A stretch of 64,000 nt of DNA from Proteromonas lacertae (Eukaryota; Sar; Bigyra; Opalinata; Proteromonadidae), in contig NGBS01001169.1 in assembly GCA_002245135.1 (NCBI GenBank), positions 62,001-126,000 on the forward strand. The letters are read 5' to 3'. How positions within the stretch are numbered: position 1 is the first letter of the stretch; every line of letters starts with the position of its first letter. The notes beneath the pieces were generated by a model that searched no databases, was not told the DNA's origin, and worked only from the letters and a program-made list of their open reading frames with translations. The position numbers and the translations under genes are program-made. Shown in pieces: positions 33,522 to 45,521 of this stretch.

Positions 33522-36500
33522 ATGAATGACAAAGAGAATTATAAAGATGAAAACACTACCGAAGAGTTAAAAAGCAGATTCAGCTCCATATTTGAAAGTA
33601 TATTAATCACAGTTACAATTATAGAGGGATCTTCGCTGGAGAATAGAAGAAAAACAGCTGATCCAAACAAAATGAAAGTATTTAATGCAAAATATATTAT
33701 ATAGGCTTTATTAAACAGTAGAAAATCAACTGGAATAAGCATATACACAGTATGACCTTATTTAAATAATTTAAATAGAACACTAGAAGACTTACATCAA
33801 GTGATGACATTATTAGTAAATTTGTGAAAGATGATGTAGAAAATGATGAATTACAGGTATTTATATCAATTACTATAAAAATAGGAATTGACAAACGAAA
33901 TTAAAGTAGATTCGCCTATTATAAGATCAGCAAAAGCAAGAAATTCCTTAGATTACCAACCAAATAAGAAAAGAATAAGAATATCTGAATCAGCTACATC
34001 TCCAAAACATCCAATTGAAACACTTGACAAAATTAACTCAGTGCTAGAAAAGCCAGATGAAAATACCGAGGAGTATCGAGAATTAAAGCAAAGACTTACG
34101 CCTCCATTACCAGATAGTAGTGAAAAGATGTCAAGATCAAGAAGGTCAACTGTATCACCAACATTGTTAAAGGAAACTATTAATGACTTAACAGAGATTA
34201 ATAATGAGGAAGAAGATGATAAGATTATACTACCAGACGAGAAAGTCAATAATAGTAAAGGCAGTAATAATAATAGAAGAAGTACAATCGATTCAGAGAA
34301 TCTGAATGAAGTTAATGAATTATTGAATGGAGTTAATGATATATTAGATGAGTCAATCACTAACAATTATATCAATGATAATGAAAGTAATAAAAGTCGA
34401 CGAAATACAGCTGATCCTTCAATGATAATGACTATATGCGAGGAATTAAATCAGTCTGATACTTCAATAATTTCTACTACAACTACCACTGACTTAATGA
34501 AGATAATTAAAGATAAAGAAAAATTATTGGAAGAAGAAGAAGAAGATAAAGAAGCCAAAAATAGACGAAATACTGTTGATCCTAATGAAATGAAATCAGT
34601 AATTGATAATATGTTAGATAAATCATCAGCCTCAATAGAACCATCTTCAACCAAGAAACGACGAGGAAGACCACGAAAATCCTCCACACCTAAGAAAGCT
34701 ACAACTAAAGAATCAATAATCGAAGAAGAAGATAAAGAAACAGATAAAAATAATCGAAGAAATACAGTTGATCCAAATGAAATGAAATATCTAGTTGATA
34801 ATATCTTAGACAATTCAACAACTTCTATATCAGAAGAAACACCATCAAAAAGAGGAAAAAGAGGCAGACCACGTAAAACACCAACACCAAAAGCAAAACC
34901 TAATGATAATAATGAATTATCTATTGATAATAGTAATACAACTACACCTATTAATAATAATAGAAAGAGTATAATCCCATTGCGATCATCCATATTAACA
35001 CCAACACCAACTAAAGATACATCATCCAATACACGAAGAAATACAGCAGATCCAGAGGAAATTAATAGATTAATAAATAATAATGATGATAGTATAATTG
35101 CTGATAAAACATTAAATACAATATTAGAAGAAACAGATGATGAAGAAAATACTCCATCAATAATGAAGAGATGTGAGAATAATAGTGACAATGGTAATAA
35201 TAATAATAGAAGAAGTACAATTGATTACGATAAGATGAATGAAATTAATGAATTATTGAATAATAATGATATAGTGAATGAATCAATCTCTATACCGGAA
35301 TCAAAACCTAATGATAATGATAATAATGATAATACAGCAAATGTTGACGAAATATTGACAATATTTAATGAAATAGAGGAACAAGAACAATCATTAACAC
35401 CATCTCCACCAATAAACAACAACAAAGATAAAACAACTACTCCACAATCATCTGAATCATTCAATATACCATCTAATAATAATAGTAAAGAGAATGAAGT
35501 AATATCAGTAGAAAAGAGAAAAGAGTTAGTTAAAACTAGTGTTATTAAACATCAAGAATCTGCATCACCTGATATAGTAAAGAGTCTTACCTATGATGAT
35601 GATGATGAAGATGATGATGATGAAGTAGAAAATAATAATAATAATAATAAAACAAATACAATAGAACTATCTCCCAAAACAAGTGTATTCAATCCAGGTA
35701 GAGAATTAAGAAAATATAAAGAAATGCCAGTATATATATATAATATAATATATAATATTGATAGACACCTTCAAAGAGTTGTTTAAGTGAAAAGAAAATT
35801 CAAAAACCATTCAGAGTTATGTTTACTGAACCTGATGTAGCAGTATTTGAGAAAACACAACCGCCCAATAATATGACTCCATTACGTATATATATATATA
35901 TAATAACAATTATTATTATTATTATTATAGCTAAAGGTGAGAGTAAGAGTTTATATCCAATTATATCTGATTCATCCTCATCCTCAGTTAGTGAAAGTCA
36001 AGTAGCTGAAGATGAAATCACTGCACAGAATAGCCAGATATTAGATAAACTATCAGAATCAGATTCATTTGATGATAAGAAATGGGATAATATAATCAAT
36101 AAGAATCCAAGAGCATCAATGAAGTTGAGAAGACTGAATAACTTTGAACCATCATCATCATCTGATAGTAGTAATGATTCAATGGATATTAATAATATCA
36201 GTAATTCAGAGACAATAGTATTACCATCTGTAGATCATACTGTTCCAATATCAGAGACTATTAAACAAATGAAAAATATGAATAGTGAAGGTAATAATAA
36301 TAAAGATGATTCAATGAATGTGAATGATGAGAGTATAAATACAGATACAATGGTATTACCAACAGTTGATAAGACTGTACCAATTCCTACATTGAACAAA
36401 CTACAACAATCAGTTACAATTAATAATAATAATAAAGTTGATTCAATGTCGTGTAGTGCAGATATATCTGATATGAGTCAATCAGCTACTACTACAATGG

Positions 36501-38511
36501 TATTACCAATAACAGATCATACAGTACCATTGAATCAATTATCTAAACTATCAACCCAAATACAACAACAACAACAACAACAACAACCATCTATATTATC
36601 ATCACAATCATTTGATAATAGCAATGATGATAATACTGAATGTATTACAATGACACTACCAGTAACTGATAAAACAGTACCATTAAAGACATTCCATGAG
36701 TTTGCATCATATAATAATAATACAATCACTAACAATAATGTATTGTTTACATTCAATAAACCTCAAACCATCATTCAAACCCCAGCTACTAATACTAACA
36801 CCACCACCACTAACTTTACTATCAATACTATATCTCCAATAGTACCAAATACAGAGAATAGAATATCGCCTGCTATGGATATATTAGCTGATACATTTGA
36901 TGATAATTCAAGTACAATTAACACCACTAAGAATATATTACCAAATAATAATAATAATGAAAAGATAATAGAAGAAGAAAGTCCAATAAAGCCATTAAAT
37001 GTAAGAGAATCAATAATCCAATCAAATCTAATAAAGAAGAATGGCTTAATATGTTTAGAGAGTGACAATATTAATAATGAAGATAGAGAGGTTAATAAGT
37101 TTACAAATGATATGGATAATTTTGTAGATGCATTGCTACAGACTAAAGATATCAATAAAATACCAAAATCAGATAATAATTCATTGAAAAGAAAAGCAGA
37201 TGTATTATTACAATCTAATAATAATAATAATAATAACACAACTACTTTATTACCAACATTACAACAACAACAACAACAACCAACTGTAGCTGTAGTAGAT
37301 GAGAATGAAGAACAATTGCATGTAATAAAGAAGAAGAAACTATCAGTAGTGCCTGAGAATATTAATAATATAAAACCAATAACAATAACTACAATACCAC
37401 CATTAAGTAATATCAAGAAGAGATTATCCATATATAATAATAATAATAATAATAATTCAACAATGATGAATAAAGATATAGTTGCAAATACAACTACTGC
37501 TCCAGCTAGTGTAGTTAGTATAATACCAGAGTTACCAATTACAGACTATTCATATTTAAATGTATCATCATCAACATCATCATCTTCATCATCATCATTA
37601 CAGAAAAATAATAAATCCAATAGAAATAGTGATAGTTTACCATCAGTTGATACTATTACTCCAACTACAACATTATCACCAATAGATCAGAGTTACCATA
37701 GTAGAAGAGAGATAATAAATGCATCATCTAATATGGAAATAGAAGAGAATAATGATGATAATGATAATCAACCAATATCTAGTGATTTATCATTCCATAG
37801 TGATGGAAGTCAATATAATTCAGTTATTAAGATAATAGAAGAAATACCACCACCACAGCAACAATCACAACAACAACAACCGTCTTCAATATCATCATCT
37901 TCTTCTTCTTCTTCACCAGTAATATCATCTAATGAGATAATCAATAATAATAATAATGACAAATCATTATCAATATTGCACAATGAAAGTGTAATATCAT
38001 CAATACCATATAGAACATCATCATCATCTTCAACAACAATAGGTAATCAATCATTTGAGGTATGTGAACATGAAAGTGATAATCAATCGATGAATATGCC
38101 TTCAATTAGTATTAAGATTAGTCCATTAGAAATTACTCTTGCTAAATACGCTAAGTGATTGGGTAAATCAAAGTCTAAGTAGTGATAGCATAGATTTAAT
38201 ATACTATTATCAAATACCTGATTACCTTTACAACATTGGCCACAATAAACAGTTAAATCACTATGTGGAGATGGTCATTAATAATATAAACGAAGAAAAT
38301 GTTTATGAGAGTGAAGTGGAAATGACAGTTTATGTCTATCCAAAGCATGGATGGTATTACGATATTAACCACCAACATGGAGTTTATGATATATCTTCCT
38401 AAGATAAAAACCTTACAAGATTTCTTGGATAATGTCGATGAACTTAATAAGAGTATTCATACGTGTGAAGATATATTGAATATTAAAATAAAGGAGACAT
38501 TTAATTGTTAA
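33522..38511 (+). CDS. Large repeat-rich disordered protein with KNL1/Spc105-like features
   Basis: Starts MNDKENYKDENTTEELKSRF. Short introns at about 33681, 33752, 33857, 35731 and 35888 join the exons into one frame. The N-terminal part has eight dispersed units of RR[NKS]T-x-D/SP type (RRKTADPNKMK, RRNTVDPNEMK twice, RRNTADPEEI, RRSTIDSENL). They fit the RRxS/T form of basophilic kinases such as Aurora. Two AT-hooks are present (KRRGRPRKSSTPKK, KRGRPRKTPTP). Next comes KPFRVMFTEPDVAVFEKTQ, an RVxF-like PP1 docking site, and four units like DTMVLPTVDKTVPI, similar to KNL1 MELT-SHT repeats. Poly-Asn, poly-Gln and poly-Ser runs follow. The C-terminal exon (38129 on) may be RWD-like. The last exon joins near 38400 are uncertain. 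KNL1 identity is an inference. Confidence 0.5.
36561..37935 (+). repeat. CAA, AAT and TCA trinucleotide runs in frame
   Basis: Tandem CAA (36561-36585 and 37260-37280), AAT (around 37218 and 37433-37455) and TCA/TCT (around 37566-37600 and 37890-37913) runs encode Gln, Asn and Ser tracts in the KNL1-like protein. They lie in frame with few interruptions. They look like replication-slippage repeats tolerated in disordered protein. Confidence 0.85.
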
Positions 38512-38653
38512 ACTTTTGTAATTTACTTATTTTAATGATTTTTTGTCTTTTTTAATCAAAATAGAATTTCAAATCATTACTCAAACTCAATGACTATGAT
38601 AGGTCAAAATTACATCCGAAAACCTTGCACCGATTTTCATCATTTTGTTGAAA

Positions 38654-40357
38654 ATGGAATTAGATAATGAGTTGATTTATTCATCAAATAAAAATATTGT
38701 TGGTATTCGCAATTATGTTGTCGAATCTATGAAAGATGGCTCCTCAGAACAAGTAATTATAACAACCAATCTTCAAGTCAGTGTATACGGAATGAAAACA
38801 AAAAAAATATTATATAATTGGACAATAAATCCATCTTCTAGTGAAATATTCACTCATCCTACCATTTTTGATTCTAACAACAGGTATAAATGTTCTATAT
38901 TTATTTATTATCAGTCGTTGCTTTTCAATATATAATAAAACAAAATTAGTCTGTTGGAATATAAAAGATCACTCATATACCAGTTTTGTGGTGCCATGAC
39001 CTTAAGAATGAAGTTTTTGAATTCTTTTCAATATCACAATATCCTGATTCATTATTTGTAATATACAAAAATAATAAAGTGAGTTGGTATACTTAATTAT
39101 TGTCTAATTTACTAGTATCAATACCTCTACATTAGAATCTTATGATACAGTTGAGCTAAAGAACAAAACAAACACAATATTATCATATGAAATAGTCAAA
39201 TTAAAGAACAATGATGTAATTCTGATTTTGAATTGTGAAACAAACAAGAAAACGTATATATATATATACTTTTTTATCTTATAAAAACCAATAGAGTGGA
39301 GATAATATATATGAAATTTGTAATGATAAAAAGTGGAATAGTTCTCCGTTATAGTAATAATTATGAAATACCAAGTGATATACTTCAACTTAAAGATTCA
39401 ACTCAATTGTATATACATTTAAACATAACTGAATTACTATTGACTTTACTAATAAAAGATACATCAGAAATGATTAATTATAAGTATGAAGAGAAAAACA
39501 ATTGGTTTTTAACTCCACCAAAATTTATCAACAAAAAAACATTAAGTGTTGAAGATAATAATAATAATAATACAATAGAAGAAAAAGGTGGTGAAATAGT
39601 TCAAAAGAAGAAAAGAGTAAAAGTTGACAATAATAATAATTACAATAATAGTAAAAAGAATATATTGTGTAAAAAATACGATAATAATAGTTTCTACTAT
39701 ATAAATAATATTACTAAAATGTTATATATTATTGATGTAAGATATGGTTTAAAAATACAGTCTATTAAAATGAAGAGTGATATAAATGATTTATATAATA
39801 GTTTATTAGTAAAAAGTGATATTTATTATGTTAATGATACAGTATTATATTATTCAAAAACTAATGAAGTAGATAGTTCAATGTCAAATTATTTAATGTA
39901 TAGAAAATATTATTTATTATTTGTTATAGTCAATCGCTTAATAATGAAATTAATCCAGTCGATAATAAAGTAATTCTATTGAACATGAAAGAGAAATTAT
40001 TAGAAATGGAAGAAGGCATTAAAACCAATATTAATTTGAATGAATTAAATCCAAAAGATTATAAAGCAATATTGAATGAAAAGAATTCAAATGACAAAAT
40101 ACAAAAAGTATTTCAATTTTCATTTATGTATTGTATAGTATATAAATGATAATATTAAAGAGTTATCAATAAGAGATATAAACATCATTGGTAAATTCCT
40201 AATCACAAACATTACCAAGTATAAAGACTCATTTACACTTCTCCTAAAAACTAAGAATATTTCATACTTATTATTAACTGATTTATTCAAAGTGTTATTT
40301 GATAATAAAATGATTGATTTAATATTAATGACTTTAGATTATGTTAGAGATTTAAAT

Positions 40358-40395
<38 letters not shown>

Positions 40396-40900
40396 GTAAA
40401 TAGAATCAATATTAGTGGATATATTACTCTATTTCTTCTATCATTTAGATGATAAAAAGTTCAAAGTTAAAGATATAAACAATGAAGTGGAATTATTTGG
40501 ATATTATTTTGGTTTAATATTAAAGTATCCAATTACACACAATTTCTTAAAACAATCGTTTAAAAGAGTAGAAACTAATGTAGTACTTGCTCTATTAAGA
40601 GGTTGTTATTGTTTAGTAATTGATCCACCTAAAACTTTTCCTTTGAATAATATATATGAATGGTTGAATGTAATTATTGATAGTCATTGGAATGATATTG
40701 TTGAATTGAATAAAGAGGATGAGAATAACAAGTCAATTGTGGAATTAGTCAATCATTTGGCCTATGAGATTAATGATATATATAAGATGAATAATGAGAT
40801 GAAGAGACTGTCAGGAGTGGTGAAGCAATTGCTTGAGAACAAGGCAAAGCCATCTAGAGGAATTAGTGATTATTCTATAGAAACATTGATAATTGAGTAA
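38654..40900 (+). CDS. Divergent propeller protein, possibly NOL11/UTP8-like
   Basis: Starts MELDNELIYSSNKNIVGIRN and continues VIITTNLQVSVYGMKTKKIL. An intron with a TCAG acceptor at about 38914 joins to KTKLVCWNIKDHSYTSFVV, a beta-propeller-like opening. A middle section is basic and Asn-rich (KKKRVKVDNNNNYNNSKK). The C-terminal half is helical (IKELSIRDINIIGKFLITN; DLFKVLFDNKMIDLILMTL) and ends YEWLNVIIDSHWNDIVELN, then MKRLSGVVKQLLENKAKPS. This order, propeller then helical C-terminus with WLxxxxDxH, resembles NOL11/Utp8-type t-UTP proteins of rRNA transcription and processing. The match is by shape and a few residues. Several introns are present, including a long TA run at 40359-40403. 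Confidence 0.4.
40359..40403 (+). repeat. (TA)n run forming an intron
   Basis: A GT donor followed by an uninterrupted TA repeat of roughly 30 bases and then ATTATGTAAATAG. It lies between codons for DLN and ESILVDILLYF of the NOL11-like gene, so it is an intron made almost wholly of a microsatellite. The length may vary between alleles. Confidence 0.7.
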
Positions 40901-40912
40901 ATAAATGATTAG

Positions 40913-42298
40913 ATGAAGATTGTTAAGAAATTATTATATTCGTTTTTGATTGATATGTTGATTTTTTATAAATACAAACTAATACAGATAATACAACGTT
41001 CATATGTATTTTATGAAAGTCTTTTTTTCTCCTTATTTTTGATTCATATATTTGGTGCTATATGTCCAAACAAGTGCAATAGTAATGGTAAATGTACTAA
41101 GTCTGGAGATTGTGAATGTAATCCTGGTTTTGAAGGATACGACTGTCGTTATAGTATTGACATATTTGATTATATAAAAAATAGGACAATGCCCAGTAGG
41201 TCCAAAAATAGCTGATGGTACACTAATAGAATGTAGTGGTAATGGATATTGTGATAGAGACACTGGAAATTGTAAATGTTTTGATGGTTATGACGGTAGT
41301 AAATGCGAGAACATAGCTTGTCCAAATGGCTGCTCAAATCATGGTGTTTGTGTTTCTTCTTCAATGGCTAGATATGTAACGGATAGTAACTATCCTCACT
41401 ATGAATTTGCTACTAATACAGATAAAAATAAATTGGCTTCAGTATTTGTGTGTGTTTGTGAAAGTGATTATACAGGTTATGATTGTAGTGAAAGTATTGT
41501 AATGTTATTTATTATTTACTAGAAAAATGTCCATTGGGTTATAAAAAGATTGGTATTTGTGATGCTCCACAGGATTTACAAATGAAACTAAAAATACCAA
41601 AAATAACAGTTACATCACCATCACCTTCACCTTCACCACCAAAAGCAACACCAGCAGGAGGTACTTATATAGAATATACAGATCCATTTGGTAGTAAATG
41701 GTATTCTAAAAGAATAGAATTAGCTGAAGGTTCAAAAGTACAGAAATACGGGAATGATGAAATGTCTGACACTCCAACCATTGATAAAGATATAATTGAT
41801 TGGAGTAGTATTGAAAAAGATCCACCAACTGAATCATCACTTGATCAGTTTAAATGGTGTTATGTTTTTGTTGATTTCTTATACACTTTACCTCCAGGAA
41901 CAATCGATTTGAAAAATACAACTCTTCATAAGAATGATGTAGATAAAATAACGAGTGGATGTATATTAAAAAGTGATGGAATTTATATACAAGTTGGACC
42001 AACAACTACTCCACCAGATCCAACACCACCAGATCCAGCATTTACTGTTATTTTAAATTTTGGTAAAGATCAAACAGGAGATCAAAGTGGAATTAGATTA
42101 ATAACAAGTAATGATCATAATACAGTTGACAGTGGAATTATTAATACAAACAATTTAATATCTCATAGTGGTGGAATAATAGCAGATTCTAGCAGAGTTA
42201 CTCCAAGTATTTGTAGTGGATTTGGATATTGTGATAAAACAACTGGTAAATGCAAATGTTATGATGGTTATAAAGGCTATGCTTGTAATAATAATTAA
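40913..42298 (+). CDS. Secreted EGF-like repeat protein
   Basis: The frame opens at 40913 (MKIVKKLLYSFLIDML), only 12 bases after the previous stop. A later start at 40955 (MLIFYKYKLIQII) is possible, and a hydrophobic stretch ESLFFSLFLIHIFGAI ends just before the first cysteine as a signal or anchor would. Four EGF-like units follow: CPNKCNSNGKCTKSGDCECN, CSGNGYCDRDTGNCKC, CPNGCSNHGVC and a C-terminal CSGFGYCDKTTGKCKCYDGY. Introns fall at about 41151 and 41495. Between the EGF units a Pro/Ser-rich linker (SPSPSPSPPK) leads to a roughly 200-residue beta-rich region with IDWSSIEKDPPTESSLDQFK. It is probably a cell-surface or secreted adhesion protein. No orthologue recognised. Confidence 0.65.
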
Positions 42299-42387
42299 TC
42301 TAATAATTTCATATTTATATCTATTATTTTATTATTTCTTTTTCTATAAAAAACAAATAACAAAAGAAAATCAATAAAAATATAAAT

Positions 42388-44152
42388 TTAATAACTTCTT
42401 CCCCATAAAGCATGAGTTGTAGCATCTCTTCCACAAGAAAAACACTTTGTTCCTGGTAATAATGGCTCTTGTGCGAATGGAATACACAATGTCTTTGCTG
42501 CTCCTGATAAAGCTGGTTGACTAAATTCACCATCTTCACCTTCATTTTCATTACCTTCTGTTGTATTAGTTGCTGTTGTTTCTGGAGTTGTTGAATTTTG
42601 TGTCTTTTCTTTCACTTCTTCTTCACATTCTATTCTTTCACACCATGGAGCTAATACTAAATTCTTCTTATCTAAAGCTGGAATAAAATCTTCCCATCTA
42701 TTTTAATTAATATAATAATAATAATATATACTTTTCAACATGGACAATATGTTCATCTCTCACTCTTCTTGCTTTATCCAATAAACTCTCTTGAATCTCT
42801 GTTAATAAGTTGCTAATATCATCAACAAACTTATCCCAAGCAATTGATATTTTACCTTCTTTAGTGGGAATATCTCTTCTGGATACTAATACGGTATGAT
42901 TTTTCATATCTCTTCCACCAATTTCTACACGAATTGGAACTCCTTTTTGTTCCCAATGATTGTATTTCCAACCAGCAGTGTAATTCTCACGTAAATCCAT
43001 TTCAGCTCTGATTCCTACTTTCTTTAATTCTTCACATAATTCTTTACACTATTATAAATAATAATAAAAATAAAATAAATAATAATAATACTTTATCATC
43101 AATAGCTTTAGTATCTTCTTTACTTTCTTTTGCTTTAAATATTGGAACAAATATCACTTGAACTGGAGCAACTCTTGGTGGTAATACCAATCCAATATTA
43201 TCACCATGTACCATTATCATCACACCAATTGTACGTGTAGTTAATCCCCAACTGTTCTGCCAAGGCATTCTAATTGTACCATCTTCATCACTGAAATTAA
43301 TATTAAACATCTTAGCGAAGTTTTGTCCTAGACTATGAGAAGTGCCTCCTTGAATAGCTCTACCGTTTGTTGGAATAAATGCTTCTACTGTCGTGGTATA
43401 TACACCACCTGCAAACTTTTCTTTTTCTGATTTTCTGCCTTTGATTACTGGAACTGCTAATAATTCTTCATATATGCTGGCATAGTAATCTAATATTTCT
43501 ATTACCTCTTTATCTGCTTCTTCTTTTGTAACAAAGGCACTGTGACCTTCTTGCCATAAGAACTCTCTTGTTCTTAAGAATGGAGTTGGATGTTTGAATT
43601 CCCAACGTACAACGTTTGTCCATTGATTGAGTCTTAATGGTAAATCACGATGACTACGAATCCAACGTGCATATGCTATAAAATACATATAATTAACAAT
43701 TTATACAAGGATAAATGATAGTTTCACTAGTTGGACGAATTGCAATTGGTTCTGGTAAATCTGAAGTGCCACTCTTAGTAACCCATGCAACTTCTGGTGC
43801 AAAACCTTCAACATGTTCTTTTTCTTTTTCTAATACGCTTCTTGAAACAAACATTGGAAAATAGGCATTTTTAACACCACTTTTTGTAATTTTATCATTA
43901 AAGAATTTTTGAATTTCTTCCCAAATTGAGTATGACCTATAATTCAATAAAAAATATCTAAATACCATGGACGAAGAATATAACATCCTGATATATCATA
44001 ATAATCAATGAGCTCAGAGCTTTTTAAAACATCTGTATACCAATTTGCGAAATCTTCATCTTTCTTATGTGTGATTGAAAGACCAGTCTCCTTCTTTGCT
44101 GATTCTATTACAAACAGTTAATGCATTTTCATATACTATTATCCTTTGACAT
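42388..44152 (-). CDS. PARS: Prolyl-tRNA synthetase, eukaryotic/archaeal type
   Basis: Class II synthetase that charges tRNA-Pro in the cytosol. It starts MSKDN and, after an intron, [20 protein letters not shown]. The catalytic core has [13 protein letters not shown], motif 2 around [37 protein letters not shown] and motif 3 with [15 protein letters not shown], then [17 protein letters not shown]. The anticodon-binding domain follows ([36 protein letters not shown]). The C-terminal zinc-type domain ends [18 protein letters not shown]; the final Tyr is typical of this type. A Thr/Glu-rich insert ([20 protein letters not shown]) sits before it. It is standalone, not fused to GluRS. Four or five short introns. 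Confidence 0.95.
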
Positions 44153-44189
44153 ATCTGGTTAATGAGATAAAAGCAAAAATGCAAAATTC

Positions 44190-44213
44190 AACTCAAGCTT
44201 CTTTGTCAAGCTG
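44190..44213. promoter_or_regulatory. TCAAGCTT and TCAAGCT upstream of ProRS
   Basis: TCAAGCTT (44193-44200) and TCAAGCT (44206-44212) lie about 45 bases before the ProRS start codon on the minus strand. They match the recurring element found ahead of other genes here. The function is inferred. Confidence 0.35.
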
Positions 44214-44289
44214 ATTTATATTTTTCCGATTATAATTTGAACAAAGTAAAAAATTCAGAAGATAAATAATATAAACAATAAATTAGTTT

Positions 44290-45360
44290 TTAATTTAACA
44301 TTTTTTGATATTTTTGAACCAATGGATAGTCATTTGTTAAACATATTCTATAATATAATTATATTGAAATAATATATACGTAAATGATCTATTAATGCAA
44401 TATAGATGATCTTTTTCCAAATCATCAATCACATCATCCAATAAATGTGCTCTATCAACATCGTGACCTATTTAAATGCAGTTATAATATGAATAGCATA
44501 CCATCCAAACATGAATAAATAGAAATATGAATGTGAAAATACCAAAATGATGGAAAATAATGAATATAAAATCTAAGTTCATTCTTATTTATATGATATT
44601 TTTCTTCAACTATTTCTTCTACTTTCTTTTTAATACATTTCAACAATGGTATATGTTCATTTCTTAGATCTCTTATTGATCTTAATTTCTCATTATAAGT
44701 TAATACCAATAATTTAAATGATGAAATATTGGATGGATCAAAATCTGGACTTTGAGTAATGATAAATTCCAACTAAACAATTATATATATCAATAAATAA
44801 TCATACACCTTTAGTATTTTCTTTATATAATATTTCTTCGCCTTTCAAATCACCTTTTGAATATAATAAATCTTTGATCCAATCATTATCTGAATCAGGA
44901 AATGAGTTTATAAAAGGTAATGTTACTTTTTCATATAAATCTTTAGTTTCTCTTATAAAGACTTTAGGTTTTTCTGTTGCTCTTTTTATTATTTGTGGAG
45001 TTGGATTAGTAATAATACAAGCCATATATGACGGAAATGTTGTTGGAGGAGATAATCTGCAAAAACTAATTAAAGCTACTAATAATACTCATAATAATGA
45101 TAATTATTATTCTCTAATGATAGTTTATAAGATGATGAAGAGATAATTGATGAAAGTTTATCAACATCTAGTTCCTTTGGCTTGATTGTTATTACAACTT
45201 CTTTATCATTAATTGTTCCTTTGTATGCACATTTTGTAGTTGTATTAGTCAGACATTCTTGAGATTTGAAATTTGAAATGTTTTTTATCAACAAACTATT
45301 ATGCCATTAGATAATTTATCAATACTTATTTTCTGTATAATCATTTATATTTTCATTCAT
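44290..45360 (-). CDS. DCPS: DCPS scavenger mRNA decapping enzyme
   Basis: DCPS hydrolyses cap dinucleotides left by 3'-5' mRNA decay (family knowledge). It starts MNENINDYTENN, then across an intron LLIKNISNFKSQECLTNTTT. The C-terminal HIT domain has INKNELRFYIHYFPSFWYFH and the His triad HIHIS, followed by GHDVDRAHLLDDVIDDLE, a strong DCPS signature. The last exon is ICLTNDYPLVQKYQKMLN. At least four introns of about 30 nt. Length of about 310 residues fits. Upstream of the start lies TTCAAGCTTT (45393-45402), and beyond the 3' end TCAAGCTT recurs near 44193, ahead of the ProRS start. Confidence 0.88.
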
Positions 45361-45389
45361 TTATCCTATCTTTAGAAAATCGAAAAAGA

Positions 45390-45403
45390 AAATTCAAGCT
45401 TTC
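45390..45403. promoter_or_regulatory. TTCAAGCTTT upstream of DCPS
   Basis: The element TTCAAGCTTT occurs about 35 bases before the DCPS start (45360, minus). It is one of about ten similar intergenic sites in this window, mostly 25-100 bases from a start codon. The role as a core promoter element is inferred. Confidence 0.35.
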
Positions 45404-45521
45404 TCAAACTCTTTATATTTTTTTTTCATTTTTCACATCCAATACAACATATTAATAATTAAAAAATAAGTAAATTTGATTTGTATAATGATTTTTATTC
45501 TTAAATTTTAAAAAATATCAG

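Noticed and set aside
34451-35191. Minus-strand hydrophobic frame in the KNL1-like gene
   Set aside because: Antisense of Asn/Asp-rich repeats. No start context, no splice continuity, no known motif.
33522-38511. HMGA-type chromatin protein because of the AT-hooks
   Set aside because: The hooks are a minor part. Length, RVxF site and MELT-like repeats do not fit HMGA.
40359-40403. TA repeat as a TATA promoter or origin
   Set aside because: It sits between two in-frame exons with GT and TAG at its ends, so it is an intron.
44290-45360. Generic HIT-family hydrolase (HINT/FHIT)
   Set aside because: RFYIHYFPSFWYFHIHI plus the DRAHLLDDVIDDLE tail is specific to DCPS.
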